Shown: positions 7,719 through 16,125 of the stretch, in pieces
Numbering within the stretch: the first letter of the stretch is position 1
Layout of the letters: every line of letters begins with the position of its first letter
NCBI GenBank assembly: GCA_025358885.1
Contig: JANYHW010000212.1
Coordinates: forward strand, 1 to 47,393
DNA from: Cytophagales bacterium
GTDB taxonomy: Bacteria > Bacteroidota > Bacteroidia > Cytophagales > Cyclobacteriaceae
DNA: 47,393 bases
Direction: 5' to 3'
Program-made: the position numbers and the translations under genes
Notes under the pieces: generated by a model
What the model saw: the letters and a program-made list of their open reading frames with translations, nothing else
The model's database searches: none
What the model was told of the DNA's origin: nothing

Positions 7719-8912
7719 TTGAAACTTTACCGAAACCTGACCGATGCCGTCGTTGAATCGCTGAACGAAATTTTTGTTGAAAACAGATATGCTGACAAGG
7801 TCATTGAAAAAGTCCTGAAACAAAATCCCAAGTGGGGCGCGCGCGACCGCCGATTCATTGCGGAAACAACCTACGACATCGTGCGCTGGCACCGCCTGTT
7901 TTACAACCTTGTCGATTGCGGCCCACAAGATTTCTGGAAACTGCTAGGAGCCTGGTGCATCTGGAATAAGATTGATCCTCCCAATTGGGACGAGTTCAAG
8001 GGCCTTGACAAACCCAACTTTTATGAGCGATGGGACAAGGCACAGCACGTTACCAGGATCAAAGAGTCTATCCCCGACTGGCTTGATGACCTCGGCCGAA
8101 AAGAATTGGGCAAGGCCTGGGAAAAGGAAATCCAAGCCCTGAATGAACAAGCGAAAGTGGTTCTGCGCGTGAACACCCTGAAAGTGACTCGCAAGGAATT
8201 GCAGAAGCAACTCAAAGAAGAAGGTATCATTGCTGATGCGCCCAAGGAATATCCGGATGCGTTGATCCTCGAAGAGAGACAGAATATTTTTACCCGCCAA
8301 CAGTTCCGGGACGGACTGTTTGAAGTGCAAGATGCTGGCTCACAACTTATCGCGCCCTTCTTACAACCCAAGCCCGGCATGCGCGTGGTCGATGCCTGCG
8401 CCGGAGGTGGTGGCAAAACCCTTCACATCGCTTCCCTGATGCAAGATAAAGGCCGCATCATCGCGATGGATACCGAAGACTGGAAACTGGATGAGGTGAA
8501 AAAACGCGCTCGCCGTGCCGGAGCCAGCAACAACATTGAAACACGGGTAATCGATTCTTCCAAAGTGATCAAGCGTCTCGAAAATTCTGCTGACCGGCTA
8601 TTGCTCGATGTCCCTTGTTCCGGGCTCGGCGTCCTCCGCCGCAACCCGGATGCGAAGTGGAAGCTCTCACCCGAGTTCATCGATAAAGTAAAACTTACTC
8701 AACAAACCCTCCTGCACGATTACAGTGCCATGCTTAAGGTGGGAGGGTTGCTGGTGTACTCCACGTGCAGCATTTTGCCCAGCGAGAACGGACACCAGGT
8801 TGAGGAGTTCTTGAAAACGGAGGCGGGCAAATTTGAATTGGAAGATAAACTCACCCTTATGCCGAGTGAAGGATTTGATGGCTTTTTTATGGCAAGGATG
8901 AAGAAATTATAA
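7719..8912 (+). CDS. NOP2/Sun (RsmB/RsmF) family RNA m5C methyltransferase
   Basis: A SAM-dependent methyltransferase that makes 5-methylcytosine in rRNA (or tRNA). The SAM-binding motif is DACAGGGGKTLHIA. The two cysteines typical of the family are present: Cys300 in DVPCSGLG and the nucleophile Cys350 in YSTCSILPSENG. The N-terminal part (ENRYADKVIEKVLKQNPKWG, then DRRFIAETTYDIVRW) is an RsmB-like NusB-type helical domain. I chose the TTG start at 7719 (397 aa) because homology begins at KLYRNLTDAV; the open frame continues to an ATG at 7533, but those 62 residues look non-conserved. It heads an operon with the MDR gene one base downstream. Confidence 0.85.
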   Translation: MKLYRNLTDAVVESLNEIFVENRYADKVIEKVLKQNPKWGARDRRFIAETTYDIVRWHRLFYNLVDCGPQDFWKLLGAWCIWNKIDPPNWDEFKGLDKPNFYERWDKAQHVTRIKESIPDWLDDLGRKELGKAWEKEIQALNEQAKVVLRVNTLKVTRKELQKQLKEEGIIADAPKEYPDALILEERQNIFTRQQFRDGLFEVQDAGSQLIAPFLQPKPGMRVVDACAGGGGKTLHIASLMQDKGRIIAMDTEDWKLDEVKKRARRAGASNNIETRVIDSSKVIKRLENSADRLLLDVPCSGLGVLRRNPDAKWKLSPEFIDKVKLTQQTLLHDYSAMLKVGGLLVYSTCSILPSENGHQVEEFLKTEAGKFELEDKLTLMPSEGFDGFFMARMKKL

Positions 8913-8913
8913 A

Positions 8914-9879
8914 ATGCTCAACAATATGAAAGCCGCTTTCCGATCCACCTATGGCCCACCCAATATTCTGAGTATAAAGGAATTGGAAAAACCCATTCCA
9001 AAAGACAATGAAGTACTCATTAAAGTATATGCAGCAAGTGTAAACAGAAGCGACAACCATGTGCTCTTGGGCAAGCCATGGGTCATGCGATTATTGACAG
9101 GATTATTCAAACCAAGGGTGGCCACCACTGGATCAGATTTTGCAGGGCAAATTGAAGCCTTGGGAAAGAATGTAGGGGTATTCAAAGTCGGCGATAAGGT
9201 GATGGGGTTTGGGGGCGGTCTCGGCATCGGCTCGCACGCACAGTTCATTGTGTACCCGGAAAACAAAAGAATCGTGTTGATACCTGCCCACATCACCTAT
9301 GAACAGGCTGCCGCTTGTCTGGAGGGCGCCTACTATGCCGCCGTTGGCATCAACCAGTTAAAACCTTCAGCCGGGCAAAAAGCGTTGGTGTACGGAGCAA
9401 CGGGTGCGATCGGTTCAGCCTATGTTCAATTTTTCAAATATCATAAGGTGTATGTCACCGCGGTGTGTGGCGGGGAAAACCGCGACTTGGTAAAATCATG
9501 GGGAGCGGATAAAATCATTGACTACAAAACGGAAGACTTTACAAAAGATACCGGGCAATATGATTTTGTAATCGATGCCGTGGGGAAAAGCAGTTTTGCC
9601 CAATGCAAAAGACTTATGACCGATAAGGGAATTTATGCTCCATCAGATGGATTGGAGAACCTTTTCCTGGTGCCCATTACCGCGATGTGGGGAGGAAAAA
9701 GAGTTTTATTCCCCATGGATACCAAAGCCACCCTGAATTTTATCAAAGAGAGGATTGAAGATGGAAGCTTCAAACCCGTGATCGACAGAACATACCCACT
9801 GGATAAAATAGCCGAAGCATTTACTTATGTCGCTACGGGTCAGAAAATTGGGAATGTGATCGTTACCATGGAAGCTTGA
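8914..9879 (+). CDS. MDR-family NAD(P)-dependent oxidoreductase (quinone reductase-like)
   Basis: A 321-residue medium-chain dehydrogenase/reductase. It shows the N-terminal GroES-like domain (EVLIKVYAASVNRSDNHV; GSDFAGQIEALGKNV) and a Rossmann nucleotide site (ALVYGATGAIGSAYVQFFKY). The cysteine and histidine ligands of zinc alcohol dehydrogenases are absent, so it belongs to the zinc-free quinone oxidoreductase group that reduces activated double bonds or quinones. ATG 8914 lies one base after the methyltransferase stop; an ATG at 8926 (MKAAFRSTYG) is an equally plausible start and fits the family better. The substrate is unknown. Confidence 0.88.
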   Translation: MLNNMKAAFRSTYGPPNILSIKELEKPIPKDNEVLIKVYAASVNRSDNHVLLGKPWVMRLLTGLFKPRVATTGSDFAGQIEALGKNVGVFKVGDKVMGFGGGLGIGSHAQFIVYPENKRIVLIPAHITYEQAAACLEGAYYAAVGINQLKPSAGQKALVYGATGAIGSAYVQFFKYHKVYVTAVCGGENRDLVKSWGADKIIDYKTEDFTKDTGQYDFVIDAVGKSSFAQCKRLMTDKGIYAPSDGLENLFLVPITAMWGGKRVLFPMDTKATLNFIKERIEDGSFKPVIDRTYPLDKIAEAFTYVATGQKIGNVIVTMEA

Positions 9880-9880
9880 A

Positions 9881-10204
9881 ATGAATCGGACAAAATACAT
9901 TCTCAGGGTGCTCCTCCTTCTTCTGACTGTCTATCTGCTCGTGGATCTGAACAGAAAGACGAACGACAATATGGAGTCAATCGCTGAATTCAAATTCAAA
10001 ACAATTGAAAAACTCCGAACGGACTCGCTCGACGCCAAACATAAATTGGACCTATTAGTAAATGAAACAACAAAGTTTGTCGATCATTCGGCTCACGTGA
10101 GGGAAGGAATCAGGTATCTCATGGGACTCCTGGTACTATGGGCCTTCGTCGAAATGGGCTTCATGATCCTGGAGAAAAGAAATTCCGGACGAGAAATCAA
10201 ATAA
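9881..10204 (+). CDS. Small membrane protein of unknown function
   Basis: A 107-residue protein that I do not recognise. It has a hydrophobic helix at about residues 7-22 (ILRVLLLLLTVYLLV), a polar segment with heptad-like Leu/Ile spacing at 30-70 (IAEFKFKTIEKLRTDSLDAK), and a second hydrophobic helix at about 79-97 (YLMGLLVLWAFVEMGFMIL). Both ends would lie on the same side of the membrane. Its ATG is one base after the oxidoreductase stop, so it is almost certainly translated from the same mRNA. Confidence 0.65.
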   Translation: MNRTKYILRVLLLLLTVYLLVDLNRKTNDNMESIAEFKFKTIEKLRTDSLDAKHKLDLLVNETTKFVDHSAHVREGIRYLMGLLVLWAFVEMGFMILEKRNSGREIK

Positions 10205-10232
10205 GGGACCCTGCATTCCTAAAACATTGTCT

Positions 10233-10616
10233 ATGCCCCGTGACTCGGATTCCCAATCGACCTCAAGTCCAATGAACGATTGGTTTCTGGGGAAACTCCC
10301 GGCCACCAAAGCGGTCTTTGATCACTTCATCAAGGAATATAAGCGAATTGGAGAGGTGACCGTCCGATCCGCCAAGACCATGATTGTCGTAACCACCCCG
10401 AGAAAAGGCATTGCCTATATCGTTCCAAGAAAAACATTTATCGACGTGGTCTTCCCTTTCAAGCAAGCCTACGGTGATAACCTCTGCTTTCACAAAATCG
10501 CACAGGTGCCGATAGGTCCACCCCAGTTCAATCACCACCTTAGGTTGATAACCAAGGAGGATGTTAATAAGGAGGTAAGGAAATTTATGAAGCTGGCCTA
10601 TGAGCTGGGGAGCTAA
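10233..10616 (+). CDS. DUF5655 domain-containing protein
   Basis: A 127-residue soluble protein. From residue ~15 it follows the DUF5655 pattern: helix-rich start (DHFIKEYKRIGEVTVRSAKT), beta strands (MIVVTTPRKGIAYIVPRKTF) and the C-terminal HHLRLITKEDVNKEVRKFMK. The family is of unknown function and often occurs fused or next to DUF1801/DUF4287 domains. I chose ATG 10233 over the TTG at 10227. It sits 28 bp after the membrane protein, ending the operon. A GC hairpin (10633-10639 with 10657-10663) follows without a T-tract. The rest of the gap to 10776 is AT-rich and featureless. Confidence 0.7.
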   Translation: MPRDSDSQSTSSPMNDWFLGKLPATKAVFDHFIKEYKRIGEVTVRSAKTMIVVTTPRKGIAYIVPRKTFIDVVFPFKQAYGDNLCFHKIAQVPIGPPQFNHHLRLITKEDVNKEVRKFMKLAYELGS

Positions 10617-10776
10617 CAGTCAAAGAGGCCGAAGCCTGCTCATCATTATTGGGAAGGCAGGCTAAATGCAATAGGACCACAAGATTTCGCTACCACCCAG
10701 GGATTAAATTCACGCCAATCTGTACAATCCGCAGCAAAAAAAAATTTATTTTTATCATCTCATCCACCCAAGAACC

Positions 10777-12849
10777 ATGAACCAAAAATTCAAATTATTC
10801 TTATTGGCCACCTGCCTGAGCTCTTCCACCTTTGCCCAGACAAATCTCCGGATAAGCTCACCAGACAAAAACATTTCTTTGACCATTTTTACCTCCCAGG
10901 CCAACCAGGTCTTTTACAGTTTCACCTACAGGAAAAAAAATGTCATTCAACCTTCTTCCATTGGCTTTGCGCTGAGCAAACCCGTGGCACAGCTTTCCTA
11001 TTTTACGGTAACTTCTGTCGATTCATCCAACGTGGATGAAACCTGGAAACCGGTGTGGGGCGAGGTGGCACAGATCAGGAACCACTACAAAGAACTTATC
11101 GTTCGGCTAAAAGATAATTCGAGTGCAGGCCTTCTCCTGAATGTCATCTTCCGCGTATTCGACGACGGTGTGGGATTCCGATATGAATTCCCCACGCAAC
11201 CTTCGATGCACCATTTTGTCGTCATCGATGAATTCACACAATTTGCAATGGCAGGTGATCACAAGGCATTCTGGCAGCCCGGGGACTTTGACTCGAATGA
11301 GTTTTTATATAACACGACCAAGCTGAGCGAAATCGATGCCATCGCCGCAGAGAACTCCGAAAAAGGAATTGCCGTCACCTCTCCCATCGGCCCCGATGCA
11401 GTACAAACACCTTTGATGCTGAAGTCGGCCGATGGCTTGTATATCAACATCCACGAGGCGGCATTGGTAAACTATCCGGCTATGAACCTGATGCTCAATA
11501 AAAAGACCTTGGTCTTCACCTCGGTACTGGTTCCGGATGCGGTGGGAAGCAAAGCCTTTCTTGAAACTCCGGCGAAGACTCCGTGGCGGACCATCATCGT
11601 CAGTGATAAGGCTACGGACATACTCGCCTCCAAACTGATCCTCAACCTGAATGAACCTTCAAAGGTTAAGAACACCGATTGGATCAAACCCCAGAAATTT
11701 GCTGGCATGTGGTGGGAGATGCACACGGGAAAAGCCACTTGGCAAAAGGACGGGGGTAAGCACGGCGCAACCACGGAACGCGTGAAGCAATACATCGACT
11801 TTGCCGCAGCGCACAAGCTCGACGGCGTGCTGGTCGAAGGTTGGAATGTCAGTTGGGAAGACTGGTTTGGCAACTGGAAGGAGCCCGTGTTCGACTTCAT
11901 AACACCCTACTCCGATTATGATATTGGGTTGCTTTCTGAATATGCAAAGAATAAAGGCGTGAAGATCATCATGCACCACGAAACTTCAGGTTCAGCAACG
12001 AACTACGACCATTGGATGGATACTGCTTATCGCGTGATGAAAAAGTACGGCATGAATGCAGTCAAGACAGGATATGTGGGCAAGATCATTCCGCGCGGGG
12101 AACACCACGACGGACAATGGATGGTGAACCACTATCAGCGTGTGGCAGAAAAGACAGCCCAATATAAAATCATGCTCGATGCCCACGAACCTGTCCATCC
12201 GACTGGATTGCACCGGACGTTTCCCAACTGGATGGCCAACGAGGCGGCCCGCGGTGGCGAGTTCAACAACTTCAGTACCGGACTTCCGCCGGAACATAAC
12301 ACCATCATGCCTTTTACCAGACTTATGGGTGGCCCAATGGACTTCACTCCCGGTGTTTTCCATCTTCAATTGAATCAATTTGATCCTGCCCGCAAACAGC
12401 TTGTGCGCACAACACTGTCCAAGCAACTTGCGCTTTACGTAACCATGTACAGCCCACTGCAAATGGCCGCCGACATCCCCGAGAACTACAACCTTCATCT
12501 GGATGCATTCAAGTTTATTGAAGATGTGCCCGTCGATTGGGATGACTCCAAAATCCTCGAGGCCGAGCCCGGCGATTACATCACCATTGCGCGAAAAGAA
12601 AAAGGCAAAGAAAACTGGTTCCTTGGCGCGATTACGGATGAGAATGCCCGCACCCTTGCCGTCACCCTTGATTTCCTGACTCCCGGCGCCACCTATGAAG
12701 CCACGATTTATCGCGATGCAGATAAAACGGATTGGCAAAACAATCCCGAACGCTATACCATCGAGAAGAAAGTCCTGAGCAATAAATCAAAACTGAATAT
12801 AAGATTAGGCGCTGGCGGTGGATGTGCAATAAGCATGATTAAGAAGTAA
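10777..12849 (+). CDS. Glycoside hydrolase family 97, SusB-like inverting alpha-glucosidase
   Basis: A 690-residue exported enzyme with a Sec signal peptide (MNQKFKLFLLATCLSSSTFA/Q). The GH97 N-terminal beta-sandwich is followed by a TIM barrel and a C-terminal beta domain. Glu402 (HHETSG), Glu471 (DAHEPVHPTG) and Glu495 (ARGGEF) have exactly the spacing of Glu439, Glu508 and Glu532 in Bacteroides SusB, where they serve as base, base/calcium ligand and acid. The strand that carries the Asp nucleophile in retaining GH97 enzymes instead reads VKTGYVGKIIPRGEHH, as in SusB, supporting the inverting mechanism on alpha-glucans. No SusC/SusD pair is nearby, so this is a standalone gene rather than part of a complete polysaccharide utilisation locus. 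Confidence 0.93.
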   Translation: MNQKFKLFLLATCLSSSTFAQTNLRISSPDKNISLTIFTSQANQVFYSFTYRKKNVIQPSSIGFALSKPVAQLSYFTVTSVDSSNVDETWKPVWGEVAQIRNHYKELIVRLKDNSSAGLLLNVIFRVFDDGVGFRYEFPTQPSMHHFVVIDEFTQFAMAGDHKAFWQPGDFDSNEFLYNTTKLSEIDAIAAENSEKGIAVTSPIGPDAVQTPLMLKSADGLYINIHEAALVNYPAMNLMLNKKTLVFTSVLVPDAVGSKAFLETPAKTPWRTIIVSDKATDILASKLILNLNEPSKVKNTDWIKPQKFAGMWWEMHTGKATWQKDGGKHGATTERVKQYIDFAAAHKLDGVLVEGWNVSWEDWFGNWKEPVFDFITPYSDYDIGLLSEYAKNKGVKIIMHHETSGSATNYDHWMDTAYRVMKKYGMNAVKTGYVGKIIPRGEHHDGQWMVNHYQRVAEKTAQYKIMLDAHEPVHPTGLHRTFPNWMANEAARGGEFNNFSTGLPPEHNTIMPFTRLMGGPMDFTPGVFHLQLNQFDPARKQLVRTTLSKQLALYVTMYSPLQMAADIPENYNLHLDAFKFIEDVPVDWDDSKILEAEPGDYITIARKEKGKENWFLGAITDENARTLAVTLDFLTPGATYEATIYRDADKTDWQNNPERYTIEKKVLSNKSKLNIRLGAGGGCAISMIKK

Positions 12850-12883
12850 TGAGTATTCTAAGCAAGGTTTAATTCATGAATTC

Positions 12884-13243
12884 ATGGTGAAATTTAATTC
12901 CATTGAACCTTTTGTTCCGGGAGGAAGTAACTTTCAAGAATCCCGACAACTGTTTCTGGAAATCGGATTCAGCATCAATTGGGAGTCAGGCGGCTTTATC
13001 GGTTTCCAACGTGAGGGTTGCAAGTTTATTCTTCAGGACTTCCACGACAAGCATTTCGCGGAAAACCTTATGCTGCGCATGACGGTCAGCAACCTGGATG
13101 AATTCTGGAAAGAGATCCTTGCAAAAAAACTTGACAAGAAATTCAAGATCAAACTCAAGGAGCCAACCCAATATCCTTACGGAAGAGAGATGCACCTGAT
13201 TGATATCGCCGGTGTTTGCTGGCATATTGCGCAGGAAAATTAA
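12884..13243 (+). CDS. VOC-fold (glyoxalase/bleomycin resistance-like) protein
   Basis: A 119-residue protein with a single vicinal-oxygen-chelate half: paired beta-alpha-beta-beta-beta units (F-VPGGSNFQESRQLFLEIGF; CKFILQDFHDKHFAENLMLRM) and a C-terminal strand with HLIDIAGVCWHI. Metal-binding residues cannot be assigned with certainty. Such small VOC proteins act in resistance, isomerisation or unknown reactions, usually as dimers. It is the first of three small genes spaced 23 and 53 bp apart. Confidence 0.7.
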   Translation: MVKFNSIEPFVPGGSNFQESRQLFLEIGFSINWESGGFIGFQREGCKFILQDFHDKHFAENLMLRMTVSNLDEFWKEILAKKLDKKFKIKLKEPTQYPYGREMHLIDIAGVCWHIAQEN

Positions 13244-13266
13244 GAAGTTGGGACTGTGCTGTAATC

Positions 13267-13749
13267 ATGATATTCTCATTCAAAGCAAGAATCTACAAAG
13301 TGGGCATCAATCCCTGCGTAAAGGTGCCGAAGCGCATTACCAGGACAATGGTTCCCGTGAAAGGATATGTTCCGGTAAAAGGAACAATCAACAATCATTC
13401 TTTCATACAGACATTGTGTCCTGTGAATGGTGAACCTCACCGGCTCTACATCAATGGGATCATGTTGAAGAGTTCGAAGACAAGGTTAGGCGATGTCATC
13501 ACGGTATTCATGGAACAGGATTTCAAACCGCGAACAATTCCCCTGCGCCTGTATTCGGCATTCGGAAAGAAGTTGAAGGAACACAACTTGTTGGCAACAT
13601 TCAGAAAACTGATACCCTCTCAACAAAAGGAGATACTCCGGTATATCAATCACCTGAAGTCAGTTGAAGCGCGTAACCGGATCATCGAGAGGGTGCTTCA
13701 TCACTTGGCGACCAACCCGGACGGTTATTGGATGAGGAAAAAAGCTTGA
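13267..13749 (+). CDS. DUF1905 / YdeI-OmpD-associated domain protein
   Basis: A 160-residue protein with an N-terminal DUF1905 beta-barrel-like domain (KVPKRITRTMVPVKGYVPV...HRLYINGIML...LGDVITVFMEQD) and a C-terminal YdeI/OmpD-associated helical domain (FRKLIPSQQKEILRYI, then SVEARNRIIERVLHHLA). The family has been linked to bacteriocin protection in Actinobacteria and enterobacteria, but its biochemistry is unknown. ATG 13267 (MIFSFKARIYKVG) was chosen because the domain starts there; a start at 13216 would overlap the VOC gene. Confidence 0.75.
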   Translation: MIFSFKARIYKVGINPCVKVPKRITRTMVPVKGYVPVKGTINNHSFIQTLCPVNGEPHRLYINGIMLKSSKTRLGDVITVFMEQDFKPRTIPLRLYSAFGKKLKEHNLLATFRKLIPSQQKEILRYINHLKSVEARNRIIERVLHHLATNPDGYWMRKKA

Positions 13750-13802
13750 ATGGAATATGCATATGGTCAAAAGCTTTATATTTCAATTGTCAAATCATTA
13801 AA

Positions 13803-14144
13803 TTGATCACCCCCACAACCGTCCGCAAACTGGCACTTGCTTTTGAGGAGACCGCGGAACTCCCACACTTTGACCGCACCTCCTTCCGTGTACGGGGCAA
13901 AATATTCGCCACAATGCTGGAAAAAAACAACGTGGCTGTACTGATGCTTTCCACCGTAGACCAGTCTGTTTTTTGCAAGTACGATCCTGCGGCCATGTAT
14001 CCCGTACCCAACAAATGGGGCAAAGGTGGATCCACCATTGTTGAGTTAAAGAAAGTGAGAAAAGATATTTTCACGGATGCCCTGACGACGGCTTATTGCA
14101 GGGTAGCTCCTAAAACTCTTGCCGCGAAATATCAGGCACTATAA
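13803..14144 (+). CDS. MmcQ/YjbR family DNA-binding-like protein
   Basis: A 113-residue protein with the CyaY-like fold pattern of the MmcQ/YjbR family: LALAFEETAELPHFDRTSFRV, a central strand (KIFATMLEKNNVAVLMLS), and the C-terminal helix AYCRVAPKTLAAKY. The family is annotated as DNA-binding on structural grounds. The TTG at 13803 gives the family's normal length; the ATG at 13728 would overlap the previous gene and add a non-conserved extension. It is followed after 17 bp by the cysteine-synthase-fold gene. Confidence 0.75.
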   Translation: MITPTTVRKLALAFEETAELPHFDRTSFRVRGKIFATMLEKNNVAVLMLSTVDQSVFCKYDPAAMYPVPNKWGKGGSTIVELKKVRKDIFTDALTTAYCRVAPKTLAAKYQAL

Positions 14145-14161
14145 TAATAAGACCCGACACC

Positions 14162-15085
14162 ATGAACCCCACCATCCTTTCCTCCATTGGTAACACCCCT
14201 CTGGTAAAGTTGAAGAATATTGTACCACCTCATTGCGCGGATATTTATGTAAAGCTCGAATACTTCAACCCGACAGGGTCTTATAAAGACCGTATGGCCC
14301 TTGCCATCATTGAATGTGCAGAAAAAAGAGGAACACTCAAACCTGGTCAAAGGGTGATTGAATGCACCGGTGGGAGTACGGGAACTTCACTCGCCTTGGT
14401 GTGCACCGCCAAAGGCTATCCGTTCAAGGCCATTTCATCCGATGCCTTTGCCAAAGAAAAACTAAAGGCTATTCAAATATTTGGTGGCGACCTGGAACTG
14501 GTGCCCAGCGAAGGTGGAAAGATAACGCCTGACCTGATTCCAAAAATGATTGCAAAGGCTGAGGTGATGGCCAAAGAAACCGGGGCATTTTGGACCCAGC
14601 AGTTTACCAATACCGATGCCCTCGAAGGTTATAAGGTGATGGGGGAAGAAATGACAAAGCAACTAGGCACACCGATCGATGTCTTCTGTGCCGCGGTGGG
14701 CACTGCTGGAATGGCGATGGGTGTAGCACAAGGACTGAGAAATGGAAATCCATCCATGAAAATAGTGGTGCTTGAACCTGCCTCCGCCCCCCTCCTCACA
14801 GCGGGTTTGAAAGGAAGTCACAAGGTAGAGGGCATCGGCGTGGGAATGGTCCCTCCCCTGTTGGACCAAACTCTATATGATGAAGCCCATACCGTGGAAG
14901 AAACAGATGCACGAAAGATGGCGAAGCTTCTGGTCGAAAAAGAAGGGATATTTGCGGGCACCTCCACCGGCATGAATGTATCGGCAGCGATTGCCATTGC
15001 AAAAAGACTCGGACCGGGACATACGGTTGTAACGGTAGCCTGCGATTCCGGATTGAAGTACCTGGCAGGAGGATTGTTTGATTAA
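14162..15085 (+). CDS. PLP-dependent cysteine synthase family protein
   Basis: A 307-residue fold-type II PLP enzyme. Lys42 in NPTGSYKDR is the Schiff-base lysine, and a glycine-rich phosphate-binding loop is seen near VGTAGMAMGVAQG. The substrate loop reads ECTGGSTGTSLA instead of the classical TSGNTG of O-acetylserine sulfhydrylase, so it may be a cysteine synthase variant, a cysteate/phosphoserine-using relative, or a diaminopropionate-type synthase. The C-terminal GIFAGTSTGMNVSAA and TVVTVACDSGLKYL fit the CysK/CysM branch. It converges on the lipid A deacylase gene with only 4 bp between stops. Confidence 0.85.
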   Translation: MNPTILSSIGNTPLVKLKNIVPPHCADIYVKLEYFNPTGSYKDRMALAIIECAEKRGTLKPGQRVIECTGGSTGTSLALVCTAKGYPFKAISSDAFAKEKLKAIQIFGGDLELVPSEGGKITPDLIPKMIAKAEVMAKETGAFWTQQFTNTDALEGYKVMGEEMTKQLGTPIDVFCAAVGTAGMAMGVAQGLRNGNPSMKIVVLEPASAPLLTAGLKGSHKVEGIGVGMVPPLLDQTLYDEAHTVEETDARKMAKLLVEKEGIFAGTSTGMNVSAAIAIAKRLGPGHTVVTVACDSGLKYLAGGLFD

Positions 15086-15089
15086 CGGC

Positions 15090-16082
15090 CTACCATTTCA
15101 CCCCAACCCGAATTCCGCCCCAACGGTGTTGAAGGCCAGTCTCAAATTCTTTTGTGAGGAATGTTTGAAAGTATTCCAGGTACAGGGAATGGTAATTCAG
15201 CACCGCTCCGTAGTTCAATTGAAATGTGAGGTGCTCGACTTGCGAGGCAGAAAGAGTGTAAGGACTGCTCCTGCTAAACAGCAGCCCTCCCTGCAAAGAC
15301 GCATCATAACCCACTACATTGATCAACGGCTGTGCGTACAGGTGAAAATGGACATTGTCGCGACGGGCTGCCTGCTTGCCACCACGTCCAAAAACGGAGA
15401 CGATCCGCTCTCCCAGCCTTCCATACATGAACGTTAGTCCGGTGGACAATTTGGTGTTTAAAGAGCCTGCCCTGGCAGTGGCTGTACCATTGATCAGGAA
15501 TTTGTTATTTAACGCCATCAAATTCTTTTCAACACCGACTTCATAATTTAATATCAGGGCATTTTGTATTTGGTATTGCCAGCCCAAGGGTTCCGTGCCA
15601 TGTATCCAGGAATGAATAGACTTCTGCATTTCATAGCCTCCTGCAGCGGGGCCGATCACCCCCAGGGTAAACAAAGAAGTAATCCGTACATGATGAAGGG
15701 TATCCGCATTCATGGAAAAGGTCTTTAACATGAGTGCGGCAGCAAACGGACGATCTCCATATAAAATAGTATTGGATTCGATACTGGTGGGTGTGTAGCC
15801 GTTGTGCTCGATCGAAATACCGTATTGATGTGCAGTGCCTTTAGGAGCGAACAATATCTTGCTTTGAGGAAATTTATTGTAGGAAGGATTTACAGACTCA
15901 AGGTTTATTCCCTGAGTATAGTAGTAGTCCGTTGCCGTGAAGTAGTCATTTTCGTAATGAAGGCGAATGTACCTGTCAGCATCGATCATGCGAAAACTGG
16001 CCATATTGTCAACTGCCTGACCTAAGATTGTCAGGGAAAGAAGACAAAGAATTTGAATAAGAATAATTCTCAACCGAATCAC
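15090..16082 (-). CDS. LpxR-like lipid A 3-O-deacylase (DUF2219) outer-membrane protein
   Basis: An outer-membrane beta-barrel protein of about 330 residues. It carries the LpxR signatures: HYENDYFTATDYYYTQG, whose Asn-Asp pair corresponds to active-site residues of Salmonella LpxR, and GPAAGGYEMQKSIHSWI, whose His corresponds to the catalytic histidine. LpxR removes the 3'-acyloxyacyl chain from lipid A in the outer membrane. The GTG at 16082 gives a proper signal peptide (IRLRIILIQILCLLSLTILGQA); an ATG at 16181 would overlap the glycosyltransferase by 56 bp and put 33 polar residues before the signal. The two genes are very likely one transcript. Confidence 0.82.
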   Translation of the reverse strand: MIRLRIILIQILCLLSLTILGQAVDNMASFRMIDADRYIRLHYENDYFTATDYYYTQGINLESVNPSYNKFPQSKILFAPKGTAHQYGISIEHNGYTPTSIESNTILYGDRPFAAALMLKTFSMNADTLHHVRITSLFTLGVIGPAAGGYEMQKSIHSWIHGTEPLGWQYQIQNALILNYEVGVEKNLMALNNKFLINGTATARAGSLNTKLSTGLTFMYGRLGERIVSVFGRGGKQAARRDNVHFHLYAQPLINVVGYDASLQGGLLFSRSSPYTLSASQVEHLTFQLNYGAVLNYHSLYLEYFQTFLTKEFETGLQHRWGGIRVGVKW

Positions 16083-16125
16083 ATTGAAACAATTAAATAA
16101 GAAAGAACTTTCTGATCGCAAAGCA

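Noticed and set aside
10633-10663. Hairpin AGCCTGC / GCAGGCT as an intrinsic terminator
   Set aside because: The loop is 17 nt and there is no T-tract, so it was not listed as a terminator.
10777-12849. GH97 gene as part of a complete polysaccharide utilisation locus
   Set aside because: No SusC/SusD pair, regulator or further glycoside hydrolase lies next to it.
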